Shown piece after piece: positions 34,356-43,098 of a stretch of 64,000 bases of DNA (position 1 is the stretch's first letter; every line of letters begins with the position of its first letter). The position numbers and the translations under genes were made by a program. The notes beneath the pieces are model-generated. The model had not been told where the DNA came from and did not search any database. It was given only the letters and a program-made list of their open reading frames with translations. The stretch is from Rhizobium sp. Leaf453 (GTDB taxonomy: Bacteria > Pseudomonadota > Alphaproteobacteria > Rhizobiales > Rhizobiaceae). The DNA is taken from contig NZ_LMRG01000012.1 of the NCBI RefSeq assembly GCF_001425605.1, positions 231,509 to 295,508 of the forward strand, written 5' to 3'.

Positions 34356-35399
34356 TCAGCCCTGCAGCGAAGCGCCGAGCAAAACGAAACCCAGAACCAG
34401 CACCAGCAGGGCGCCGGAAATCTCGATGCCGTTGGTGATGCGCAGGGCGGCCGATCCGCTCGATGCGTAGCGAATGGCGAAGTCCTTGGCCGTGACGGCA
34501 AGCGTCGCCAGGATCGAGACGGTGATGGCCGTGCCGATCGACATGGCGAAGACCGACAGCACCCCGCCGAGATAAAGCCCATTCAATAGCGCGAAGCTCA
34601 GCACGATCAGAGCGCCGGAGCAGGGGCGTAGCCCCACCGCAATAATCGCGGACCAGGCTTCCCTCAGCGCGAACCGATCGCCCTTCAACATAGAAGGATC
34701 AGGCGCATGGGCATGGCCGCAGGTGTCGCAGACCTCGCCCGGACCATGGCTGTGCGCATGCGAATGGCCGTGATCATGAACGTGATCGTGATGATCATGA
34801 TGAGCGTGACCATGGTGCCCATGGTCGCCAGCCGATGCAGAGGCAAGGCGACGCTCGCGCATGCCCTTCAGCTTGCGAAAAAGCAGCCAGCCGCCGAACG
34901 CTGCGATCAGGGCGTAGCTCACCACTTCGAGGAAATGCGTCGCCTGCGTCATCGAAATCGATGAGCCACGCAGCACGAGATAGGCCGCACCGACCAGCAG
35001 GATGGCGACACCGCCCTGCATCATCGAGGAAAGAAACGACAGGAGCACGCCGCGCTTCAGTTCGGTCTCGTTGGCGATCATGTAGGAGGAGATCACCGCC
35101 TTGCCGTGGCCGGGGCCGGCGGCATGGAACACACCATAGGCAAAGGACAGGCCGATCAGCGACCAGAGCTGCCACGGATTTTCCCGCATGCCTTTGATGG
35201 CATCGGTCAATGTGTGGTAGAAGCGCTGCTGTTCCATGTTGACGAAGGCGAAGAAGCCGCCGAACAGTCCATTGGTCTGGAAGGCCGGCTCGGCCGTGCC
35301 GATCCCGAGCGGCGATTGTGCGTGCGCCACGGCCGTGCAGGTGGCAAGCGCCACGATCGCCAGACCAGCAAGATGGAGCGGACGACGCGGCATCAGCAT
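34356..35399 (-). CDS. NicO family nickel/cobalt efflux protein
   Basis: 347 aa. Signal-like first segment (LAGLAIVALATCTAVAHA), then six or so helices including the NicO motif HAAGPGHGKAVISSYMIANETELKRG and GLRPCSGALIVLSFALL. Between helices lies a His/Asp-rich loop of about 45 residues (HHDHHDHVHDHGHSHAHSHG) with CDTCGHAHA, typical of metal binding in RcnA-like exporters. It overlaps the DUF1007 gene by 7 bp. Likely exports Ni, Co or a similar divalent ion. Confidence 0.9.
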   Translation of the reverse strand: MLMPRRPLHLAGLAIVALATCTAVAHAQSPLGIGTAEPAFQTNGLFGGFFAFVNMEQQRFYHTLTDAIKGMRENPWQLWSLIGLSFAYGVFHAAGPGHGKAVISSYMIANETELKRGVLLSFLSSMMQGGVAILLVGAAYLVLRGSSISMTQATHFLEVVSYALIAAFGGWLLFRKLKGMRERRLASASAGDHGHHGHAHHDHHDHVHDHGHSHAHSHGPGEVCDTCGHAHAPDPSMLKGDRFALREAWSAIIAVGLRPCSGALIVLSFALLNGLYLGGVLSVFAMSIGTAITVSILATLAVTAKDFAIRYASSGSAALRITNGIEISGALLVLVLGFVLLGASLQG

Positions 35400-36034
35400 G
35401 AGAATTCGATCCGTGTTGCAAACATCTTCGACATATCGGTTCCGGTCGGATCGTTGAAGAAGGCGTCGGTCAGGCTGGCCTGGTTCTGCGCGAGTACCTC
35501 ATCCGGGTCCGGACGTACCACCTTGTGCTGGCAGGCATTCAACTGGTCGCCAATCGGCGCCAGATCGTCATCGGTCGGAAAATCCATCGCCGTATACATG
35601 GTGGGATCATAAACCCCGAACGACATCGTGCCCTTCAGCGGCATCGGCTCGGCCGGCTTGACGGCGAACATCAGCAGCAGTTGCCCATCCTTGTAGTCGG
35701 CAGTGATCGCGTCCGGCTTGTTGACCTTTACGCTTTTGCCGTTGTCGGTGATGGTCGTGTAATAATTGTACTCGGCCAGTGAATCGAGAACTGTCTGGCC
35801 GACCTCCTGCAATTCGTCGGGGTCGAGCTGGGCGTTCGAATTCTTGTCGAAGTCCATCACCACGCTTGCTGAAAACAGCTCGTCGAAGCGCCAGACATTG
35901 CGCAGCTCGGTGATCTGGTTGCTGCCGTCGGCCACAATTTCCAAGCGCGCCTCGGCGAAAATGTGCGGATGGGCGAGAGCAGCGGTCGGTGCAAGCAATG
36001 TCGCTGCCGTCAGGATCAGGGACGATGGTTTCAT
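35393..36034 (-). CDS. DUF1007 family periplasmic protein, partner of NicO exporter
   Basis: 213 aa. Signal peptide of about 21 residues (LILTAATLLAPTAALA) with the mature protein beginning HPHIFAEARLEI, the His-rich start seen in this family. It also has DFDKNSNAQLDPDEL, which resembles an EF-hand loop and could bind a metal. DUF1007 genes commonly stand next to nickel/cobalt NicO genes, as here with a 7-bp overlap; the product probably helps handle metal in the periplasm. Start 36034 follows from the signal peptide. Confidence 0.88.
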   Translation of the reverse strand: MKPSSLILTAATLLAPTAALAHPHIFAEARLEIVADGSNQITELRNVWRFDELFSASVVMDFDKNSNAQLDPDELQEVGQTVLDSLAEYNYYTTITDNGKSVKVNKPDAITADYKDGQLLLMFAVKPAEPMPLKGTMSFGVYDPTMYTAMDFPTDDDLAPIGDQLNACQHKVVRPDPDEVLAQNQASLTDAFFNDPTGTDMSKMFATRIEFSC

Positions 36035-36132
36035 GCTGTCGTGATTCCCGTGAATGTTGCGGCGCAAACCGGCTGTCATGCAATGTATGGCAAATGGGAC
36101 GGAATTGGGACTTTCGACCTGAGGGGATGTCG

Positions 36133-37032
<900 letters not shown>

Positions 37033-37329
37033 GTCGTCCCTCGCTTCTCGGGCTGCGGCCCGCATTCTGATTCGTGTCGAGGCCCTTGCTTTGCGTCCCA
37101 CCGTCGGAAGGAGAGGCACCAAAGGCCGTTTATGGCGTTAACTTTCATCCGACAGCCCATGTCGCCCGCTCGCCGCGAAAAAGGACCTTAAAACAAGATG
37201 TTGGTTTCTGCGACAGCGCAAGTCGAATTGTTCGAAAAATGTGAACATCTTAATGGGATGGCCGGCCGGTAAAAATTCATCGGTCAATTTGAAAAAAGTC
37301 TTGATTACGACAATGTTTTTTCTTATCTC
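37033..37329. other. Intergenic region between lysR-like gene and speF leader
   Basis: About 300 bp. The stretch 37190-37330 is AT-richer and contains TTGAAA and TTGATT boxes with T-rich spacers, so the ornithine decarboxylase promoter probably lies here. I see no gene and no clear operator. Confidence 0.3.
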
Positions 37330-37748
37330 CCCCTCAGCCCAAAGTCGCACGTGCCCATGGGTGTCCGCCGAACCCTCGAACTGGGAGAAATCCCTAAGGT
37401 GAGGAAATCGGTAAGGTACCTGGAATTAACCCCTCCAGTCGCTATCCCGGCCAACCGGGAAATGCGAGGACATCTGAAGCAACGACGGTGCGGGCCTTTT
37501 TGTTCTCTTCCGGCTTTCCATCAGCCGGGATTACTAAGAGGCACACCTTCATTGCCCGAAGTGCGGTAGGGTTCTCCCACCAATCAAAGGCAGACAAAGC
37601 CGAACAAAGCTCTTGGCGGGGCGTTGTTCAAACAACCGCGCATTATGCGCATGTCTGGATCCGGGGTCTCCACCGGCTGGTTCCAGCACATGTTCGCGTA
37701 TGCCCTTTGTCCTCCGGTTTTCCGGAGCCTAACAGATTGGGGAATACC
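37330..37748 (+). promoter_or_regulatory. Structured speF-type leader RNA upstream of ornithine decarboxylase
   Basis: Roughly 400 nt between the likely promoter and the ornithine decarboxylase start, with many short stems: GGGAGAAATCCC; CTGG/CCAG around 37420-37436; TCCCGG-CCAA-CCGGGA at 37445-37460; CCGGCT/AGCCGG at 37510-37528 just after a T-run (GGGCCTTTTTG); GCGCATTATGCGC near 37639; and CTCCGG-TTTT-CCGGAG at 37712-37727, 11 bp before the GGGGAA ribosome site. Position, length and the unpaired conserved-looking block CCTAAGGTGAGGAAATCGGTAAGG fit the alphaproteobacterial speF motif (Rfam speF), a cis-regulatory RNA of unproven ligand. Ends of the element are approximate. Confidence 0.7.
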
Positions 37749-38882
37749 ATGACCACTGCACGCATCATCGACTTCCTGAACACCCGACGTCCCGAAGGTC
37801 CCTGCCTTGTGGTTGACCTCGATGTCGTGCGTGACAATTTCAAGGCTTTCCGACACGCTCTGCCGGACAGCTCGATCTACTACGCCGTCAAGGCAAACCC
37901 GTCGCCGGAAATCCTGCGCCTTCTCGCCTCCATGGGCTCCAACTTCGATTGCGCGTCCGTCGCTGAAATCGAAATGGCGCTCGATGCCGGCGCGACCGCT
38001 TCGCGCATCTCCTTTGGCAACACGATCAAGAAGGAACGCGACGTTGCCAAGGCGCATGCCCTCGGCGTTTCGCTCTTTGCTGTCGACAGCCATGAGGAAG
38101 TCGAGAAGATTTCCCGTGCAGCTCCGGGCGCCCGCGTATTCTGCCGCGTCCTGACGGATGGTGAAGGTGCCGAATGGCCGCTGTCGCGCAAGTTCGGTTG
38201 CGTTCCGCAGATGGCCGTTGACGTTCTCGTCTACGCGCACCAACTCGGCCTCGTATCGCATGGCGTCTCGTTCCATGTCGGTTCGCAGATGACCAAGGTC
38301 GATGCCTGGGATTCGGCCCTTGCCGATGCCAAGCGCGTCTTCGTGCAGCTGGCCAAGCAAGGCATCGAGCTGAAGATGGTCAACATGGGCGGTGGTTTTC
38401 CGACCAAGTATCTGCGCGACGTGCCGTCGGCTGAAGCCTATGGCAAGGCGATCTTCGGTTCGCTGCGCAAGCACTTCGGCAACAACATCCCGGAAACGAT
38501 CATCGAGCCGGGCCGTGGCATGGTTGGCAATGCCGGCGTGATCAAGGCGGAAGTCGTCCTGATCTCGAAGAAGTCGGACAATGACAACCACCGCTGGGTG
38601 TTCCTCGACATCGGCAAGTTCGGCGGCCTCGCCGAAACCATGGACGAAGCGATCCGTTACCCGATCCGCACCATCCATGACGCCGACGAAATGGAGCCTT
38701 GCGTTCTGGCCGGCCCGACCTGCGATTCGGCCGACGTGCTGTACGAGAAGAACATGTATCCGCTGCCGATCTCCCTTTCGATCGGAGACGAGGTTCTGAT
38801 CGAAGGCACCGGCGCCTACACGACCACCTACTCGGCGGTCGCTTTCAACGGCTTCGACCCGCTGAAGGCCTACGTCATCTGA
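37749..38882 (+). CDS. speF: Ornithine decarboxylase (fold III, PLP-dependent)
   Basis: 377 aa, size of the eukaryote-like fold III enzymes found in alphaproteobacteria. PLP Lys in YYAVKANPSPEILRLLA; HVGSQ; the Gly-rich loop NMGGGFPTKY; phosphate site EPGRGMVGNAG; and catalytic Cys in the AGPTCDSADVLYE motif. Makes putrescine from ornithine (some relatives also use lysine), feeding homospermidine and spermidine synthesis. The ATG at 37749 has GGGGAA upstream; the longer ORF from 37488 lies inside the structured leader and is not credible. The symbol follows the alphaproteobacterial RNA-motif naming. Confidence 0.92.
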   Translation: MTTARIIDFLNTRRPEGPCLVVDLDVVRDNFKAFRHALPDSSIYYAVKANPSPEILRLLASMGSNFDCASVAEIEMALDAGATASRISFGNTIKKERDVAKAHALGVSLFAVDSHEEVEKISRAAPGARVFCRVLTDGEGAEWPLSRKFGCVPQMAVDVLVYAHQLGLVSHGVSFHVGSQMTKVDAWDSALADAKRVFVQLAKQGIELKMVNMGGGFPTKYLRDVPSAEAYGKAIFGSLRKHFGNNIPETIIEPGRGMVGNAGVIKAEVVLISKKSDNDNHRWVFLDIGKFGGLAETMDEAIRYPIRTIHDADEMEPCVLAGPTCDSADVLYEKNMYPLPISLSIGDEVLIEGTGAYTTTYSAVAFNGFDPLKAYVI

Positions 38883-38901
38883 TTGGCGTCATCTGATCAG
38901 T

Positions 38902-38926
38902 CTGCTCCGGTCGAAAGCCGGAGCAG
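38902..38926 (+). terminator. Stem-loop after ornithine decarboxylase gene
   Basis: Perfect 9-bp stem CTGCTCCGG / CCGGAGCAG with a 7-nt loop, followed by CAAATTCACAATTT without a T-run. May attenuate transcription into the acetyltransferase gene. Confidence 0.55.
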
Positions 38927-38984
38927 CAAATTCACAATTTGTCTTCGATACCGTTTGAATCGGTTTTGAGTTCGGGAGGCCAAG

Positions 38985-39575
38985 ATGGCCGCTGTTCTTG
39001 ATTCTGTCCGCGCTTTCTTTGCGCAGAATGCCTTCACCATCGACATGGAAAATGCTGGCGACGTCGTCGCGCGCGAAAACCTGCTCGACCGCGCCATGGG
39101 TCCGAACCGTCGCCGCAAGTCGTCGGAAACCCTGCGCCGTGGCCGCGTCCCGGCCGAAGGCCTGGCGCTGGTTGCCCGCGATCCGGATGGCCATGTCATC
39201 GGCACGGTGCGCCTTTGGAATGTTGAAGCCGGCGTGACCCGCGACGGCGCGGCTGTCGACGCCCTGCTGCTCGGCCCGCTCGCGGTCGATGGTGCCCATG
39301 AAGGCAAGGGCATCGGCGCGGCCCTGATGCGCGCGGCCATCGGCGAAGCCAAGACGCGTGGCCATGGCGCTATCCTGCTGGTCGGCGATGCGCCGTACTA
39401 CGAGCGCTTCGGCTTCTTCGCCGAAAAGGCCCGTCATCTGGTCATGCCCGGCCCGTTCGAACGCAATCGCTTCCTGGCGCTGGAACTCAAGGACGGCTGG
39501 CTGAACGGTGCCGCCGGCATGCTAGTTGCCAATGGCCGGAAGCTGGCCATGCCGAAACTGCGCCGCGCCGCTTGA
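38985..39575 (+). CDS. GNAT family N-acetyltransferase next to ornithine decarboxylase
   Basis: 196 aa. GNAT motif A is clear (LLLGPLAVDGAHEGKGIGAALMRAAIGEAKTRGH), followed by ILLVGDAPYYERFGFFAEKARHLVMPGPFERNRFLALEL, typical of the YhbS-like subgroup. The gene is 102 bp after ornithine decarboxylase on the same strand, so a role in polyamine acetylation is possible, but that rests on position only. GGGAGG lies 7 bp upstream of the ATG. Confidence 0.88.
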   Translation: MAAVLDSVRAFFAQNAFTIDMENAGDVVARENLLDRAMGPNRRRKSSETLRRGRVPAEGLALVARDPDGHVIGTVRLWNVEAGVTRDGAAVDALLLGPLAVDGAHEGKGIGAALMRAAIGEAKTRGHGAILLVGDAPYYERFGFFAEKARHLVMPGPFERNRFLALELKDGWLNGAAGMLVANGRKLAMPKLRRAA

Positions 39576-39779
39576 TTTCATCCCCGTTGATCCCCGCGCC
39601 TGAAAACCGTGTGATTCTCTGACGGTCTTCAGGGCGGGTAGCCGGGTTCGCGAACCGATCCGGCCCGGAGATGGTGCCGGAAGAGACGGGCAATCCCCGA
39701 CAAATCCGGCATCGGCAGGCGGCAAAGCCTGAAACACCAACCAAACCAATAGCGCTGCCTGCCACGCCCCGAAGCAGCG

Positions 39780-39815
39780 CCACTCCGGAGCTCCGACTCT
39801 CCGGAGTGGGGTTTT
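39780..39815 (+). terminator. Strong stem-loop between convergent acetyltransferase genes
   Basis: Perfect 11-bp stem CCACTCCGGAG / CTCCGGAGTGG with an 8-nt loop, then GGTTTTC on the plus strand. Ends the plus-strand transcript; it may also act for the minus-strand gene. Confidence 0.75.
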
Positions 39816-39833
39816 CGCGCGGCAGGTTGTTTT

Positions 39834-40265
39834 TCAGAAGACCTTCTTGAGGAAATATCGCGGGATGGCGCCGGGAATGCCTTCCAGCACGCCGAACAGC
39901 GTATAGCCCCGCTTCTCGTAAAACGGCCTGGCCTGGAATTCGAATGTATCGAGCCAGACCCCGACATAGCCCCGATCGCGGGCGATCTTCTCCGCCTCGT
40001 CCATCAGCCGTGTTCCGAGCCCCATGCCGCGATACTGTTCGGGTAGGACCAGATATTTGATGAAGGCGAAGCCGTAGCCATCCGTCCCGTACAATCCGCC
40101 GACGATCTCGTTCGTATCGGGATCGCGGACATAGATGGCGAAATCCGGATCGTATTCGCTCTGACCGGTCTGGGCGTGATTGAAGACGGAAAGCGTCTTC
40201 GAAATTGCCTCGGGACCCTCCGCATCCGGGTCGGCGGCAACGATATCGATGATGGGAGGTCGCAT
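39834..40265 (-). CDS. GNAT family N-acetyltransferase
   Basis: 143 aa. Short GNAT domain: VGGLYGTDGYGFAFIKYLVLPEQYRGMGLGTRLMDEAEKIARDRG (motif A with the R-G-M-G-L-G-T acetyl-CoA loop) and VWLDTFEFQARPFYEKRGYTLFGVLEGIPGAIPRYFLKK at the end. Acceptor unknown. Single gene between two plus-strand genes. Confidence 0.88.
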   Translation of the reverse strand: MRPPIIDIVAADPDAEGPEAISKTLSVFNHAQTGQSEYDPDFAIYVRDPDTNEIVGGLYGTDGYGFAFIKYLVLPEQYRGMGLGTRLMDEAEKIARDRGYVGVWLDTFEFQARPFYEKRGYTLFGVLEGIPGAIPRYFLKKVF

Positions 40266-40533
40266 GAACAGGGCCTTCTGGATCGCACGGCAGGGTGGAA
40301 TGGCGGCGACTATAGGTGTGCTGGCGCAGGATCGGCAATGGGCGCCGAGGAAAATTGACTTTTCCCGAAGGGCGAACTAAAGGGAGCGAATGGGTGAGAG
40401 CCCCAGCCGTCCGCGAGCCTATGCTTTTGGTGAAGTCTCTCGTATCTCTTCGGTCGTCCCTGATTGTGGCGTGCGAATGGTGGCAATGCGGGCTCCCTCC
40501 GATAGACTGCACGCTCCATTTGGAGACTTTAAG

Positions 40534-40977
40534 ATGCGTGGATCAGTCCCGCTTCCATCCCTCGATGCCCTGAAAGATCAGGCCAGGCGGCTGCGTGCCG
40601 GTCTGGCGACTGATGGTCAGGAGATCACCCATTCGAAATCGCTGGAGCTTCTGGCCGCGCAATATGGTTTTCGCGACTGGAACACCCTGCATGCGATGGT
40701 CGGAAACCGTCCGCCGCTGAACCCCTGGATGCTCGGATCACGGGTTAAGGGGCATTACCTCGGCCAACCGTTCGAGGCGAAAATCCTCGGCGTTCAGGCG
40801 CTGACTACTCAGCCGGGCCGCTATCGGCTTGTGCTGGATTTCGACGAACCCGTCGATGTCGTCACCTTCGAAAGCTTCTCGGCCTTCCGCAAGCGTGTCC
40901 ATTGCACGATCGACGAAACCGGCCGCACGGTCGAGAAAACATCGAACGGCCGGCCACAGGTGGAATTGATGTGGTGA
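40534..40977 (+). CDS. Small protein with glyoxalase-related N-terminal domain
   Basis: 147 aa. The segment LPSLDALKDQARRLRAGLATDGQEITHSKSLELLAAQYGFRDWNTLHA matches the helical domain often found with glyoxalase-like and toxin-antitoxin-adjacent proteins (Glyoxalase_8-type, also called glyoxalase superfamily protein). The rest is a beta-rich domain (VKGHYLGQPFEAKILGVQALT, YRLVLDFDEPVDVVTFESFSAFRKRVHCTID) of unknown role. ATG 40534 has TGGAGA 7 bp upstream. The 268 bp before it hold nothing I can identify. Confidence 0.7.
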   Translation: MRGSVPLPSLDALKDQARRLRAGLATDGQEITHSKSLELLAAQYGFRDWNTLHAMVGNRPPLNPWMLGSRVKGHYLGQPFEAKILGVQALTTQPGRYRLVLDFDEPVDVVTFESFSAFRKRVHCTIDETGRTVEKTSNGRPQVELMW

Positions 40978-41014
40978 GATTTGGCGCGGGCTGACAGGTC
41001 CTGCGCCGTCATCG

Positions 41015-41467
41015 CTATCTGCCCGGCCTGTCCCAGCGATAGAGAATGTCCGGCTCCCTCTCTTCGTTTCCGGAGCCATCCGTCATTTCGATGGCGACGA
41101 AGCCGTGTCTTTCATAGAACCGGCGTGCTCTCTTGTTGCGCTGGAACGTCCATAGACGCAGCGACCGGGATGTCTCCAGCGCAATCTTGAGAAGTGCTGT
41201 GCCCGCACCGGCGTTCTGAAAACCGGGGTCGACATAGAGCTGCTCGACCCAATCGTCGTTGAAGGCGATGACCCCGATCAGCCTGCCGTCGATCTCGGCA
41301 CCCCATATGCAGCACGTCGTGAGCAGATGTTCGGACCAATAGGCAAGGTCCTCCTGCGGTGTGTGCAGGGCGCCGATCCAGGGAAAGTTGGCATTGAAGG
41401 CCGCACGGTGAATGCGCGTGGCCGATGGCATGTCCTCAATCCCAAGCGGCCGCAGCGAAAGCGTCAT
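41015..41467 (-). CDS. GNAT family N-acetyltransferase
   Basis: 150 aa. GNAT pattern: LSLRPLGIEDMPSATRIHRAAF, IGVIAFNDDWVEQLYVDPGFQNAGAGTALLKIAL (motif A), RLWTFQRNKRARRFYERHGFVAIEMTDGSGNEEREPDILYRW. Last gene of the CobW operon: its ATG overlaps the stop of the WD40 gene (ATGA). The upstream ATG at 41491 lies inside the WD40 gene and lacks support. Confidence 0.88.
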   Translation of the reverse strand: MTLSLRPLGIEDMPSATRIHRAAFNANFPWIGALHTPQEDLAYWSEHLLTTCCIWGAEIDGRLIGVIAFNDDWVEQLYVDPGFQNAGAGTALLKIALETSRSLRLWTFQRNKRARRFYERHGFVAIEMTDGSGNEEREPDILYRWDRPGR

Positions 41468-42453
41468 GCGGTGATATCGACGACCCCGCAATCACCAGCT
41501 TCGGAGCCGAACGCCAACTGCCGGCCGTTCCGGTTCCAGGCCATGGCCGTGATCGCGCCTTTGCCGGGGCGGCGCAACAGGACTTCCTTGCTGTCGGCAA
41601 AGCGAACCACCATGATCATGCCGTCGGCATAGCCGATTGCCGCGATCTCCTCGACCGGGTGGCAGCAGACCTGTGTCACCATGATATTGGCGCGGGTGCC
41701 GAGTTCCAGCGGCGCCTTGCCCATCGGGCCGTCCTTGGCCTGGAACGGCCAGACGATAGCGGCCGGAGCACCCGACGAAGCGAGCCACTTGCCCTTGGCA
41801 GACCAGGACACCGACTTGATCTTGGCGGGGTAACCCGTCATGCGCATATGGCGGGTCTCGGTGCCGGGCTTGCTGTCCAGCTTCCAGCCGTGCAGCGCGT
41901 TTTCCTGCATGCTGGTGACGACGAAGCGGCCGTCGGGCGAGAAGGTGACGCCGGTATGAGCGCCCTTCCATTCGAGATCCACCGGCTGGCCGGCCATCGC
42001 CACCCAGTGCAGCGAAACCCCATTGTAGCGCGCCACCGCGATCCGCAGTCCCTTCGGCGCGAAGGCGATGCCCTCGACGGTGCGCTCCTCGGTGAAATCC
42101 TTGACTGTACCGTCTGCCAGCCGCACATGCGCCGTCTTGCCATAGGCATAGGCGACCGCGCCCTGCGGTCCGGCTGCGACCTGCGAAATCCACTTGCGCG
42201 GAACATTGGCGATCTCGCTCACCGTGCCGTCGGCCTGGATGCGCAGAACCTTGCCATCCTCGCCGCCGGTCAGAAGAGTATCGCTCGCCTCGTCGCGAAT
42301 GGAGGACAACAGGCCCTCATGCGCCTCGATCGTCTTCTGGCCGTGGTCCAGCCGATGGATCAGGCCGGAGGATTCGGCAAAGAAGGGAATGTCACCCAGA
42401 AAGGCAACGCCGGCGACATGGCCGTTGAGATCGAGGGGAGCGACTGTAGGCAT
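41464..42453 (-). CDS. WD40 repeat protein
   Basis: 329 aa, no signal peptide, predicted seven-bladed beta-propeller. Repeats show the usual hydrophobic strand spacing and terminal W/D-type residues, for example HTGVTFSPDGRFVVTSMQENALHGW, KIKSVSWSAKGKWLASSG, AITAMAWNRNGRQLAFGSEAGDCGVVDI. Conserved in rhizobia next to CobW-type GTPase genes as far as I recall, possibly as a scaffold; function is not known. Its start is contiguous with the stop of the preceding gene, and its stop overlaps the GNAT start. Confidence 0.85.
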   Translation of the reverse strand: MPTVAPLDLNGHVAGVAFLGDIPFFAESSGLIHRLDHGQKTIEAHEGLLSSIRDEASDTLLTGGEDGKVLRIQADGTVSEIANVPRKWISQVAAGPQGAVAYAYGKTAHVRLADGTVKDFTEERTVEGIAFAPKGLRIAVARYNGVSLHWVAMAGQPVDLEWKGAHTGVTFSPDGRFVVTSMQENALHGWKLDSKPGTETRHMRMTGYPAKIKSVSWSAKGKWLASSGAPAAIVWPFQAKDGPMGKAPLELGTRANIMVTQVCCHPVEEIAAIGYADGMIMVVRFADSKEVLLRRPGKGAITAMAWNRNGRQLAFGSEAGDCGVVDITA

Positions 42454-43098
42454 TTAAACCGGTTCTTCTTTTGAAATGGCAATCCAGTGTTCCGAATGGA
42501 AGCTCGATTTTGTTTTCCAGCTTTTGGCATCGAAGTACAGCGTCATCACTTCGCAGCCCTCCATTTCTTTGTATGGCAGCCAGGTCACCAGAATCCGTTC
42601 CCTGCCGAGATCAATGCCCGGTGACACTATTGCCATGTCAATGAAATGGCCTGCTGGTTGTGACAAGAGCCTGCGAAGCTCATCCGGCGGCGGACTTATC
42701 AACCGATCCTGCGCATCTTCCAGCGCTTGGTTCGGATCATACGGTTCCTCGTCATCGACAAGCCTGTAGTTGCCGGAAGTCAGGACGCAGGCGCCTTTGA
42801 CTGGCACAGGCTGATCGACATAGGTAAACCGAAACCAGCGATCCCAATTCCCAAGCAGCCACTCCACCGAAAGCCCGTTGTCCAGGCTCCGGCTTTCGCG
42901 CGGAAAGACACTGAATATCAGGCCGGCCTTGTAGCCCGAGACGACCATCAGGCCGAGGCCGTATTCGTCATCGCGTGGATCGTAGACGAGGAGATCGACC
43001 GGTTCGGAGCCCGGCCCCAGATCGTAATTCTCGGGCAGCCGGAGAACGTCGCCGACGTCCAGCTGCCCGTGATGCATGTCCTCGATCGGTATCGCCAT
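42454..43098 (-). CDS. Hypothetical protein, Imm45-like
   Basis: 214 aa. The first 105 residues (DVLRLPENYDL, EYGLGLMVVSGYKAGLIFSVFPRES, LSVEWLLGNWDRWFRFTYVDQPVPVKG) resemble the immunity protein 45 family of polymorphic toxin systems; the second half (LLSQPAGHFIDMAIVSPGIDLGRERILVTWLPY) I do not recognise. No toxin gene is nearby and it lies without any gap between the CobW GTPase and WD40 genes, so an immunity role is doubtful. The family assignment is from memory of the motif and needs a profile search. Confidence 0.6.
   Translation of the reverse strand: MAIPIEDMHHGQLDVGDVLRLPENYDLGPGSEPVDLLVYDPRDDEYGLGLMVVSGYKAGLIFSVFPRESRSLDNGLSVEWLLGNWDRWFRFTYVDQPVPVKGACVLTSGNYRLVDDEEPYDPNQALEDAQDRLISPPPDELRRLLSQPAGHFIDMAIVSPGIDLGRERILVTWLPYKEMEGCEVMTLYFDAKSWKTKSSFHSEHWIAISKEEPV

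Noticed and set aside
42454..43098. Polymorphic toxin-immunity locus
   Set aside because: Only an immunity-like protein is present; no toxin, secretion or Rhs-type gene lies within the window, and the gene is embedded in a metal-GTPase operon.
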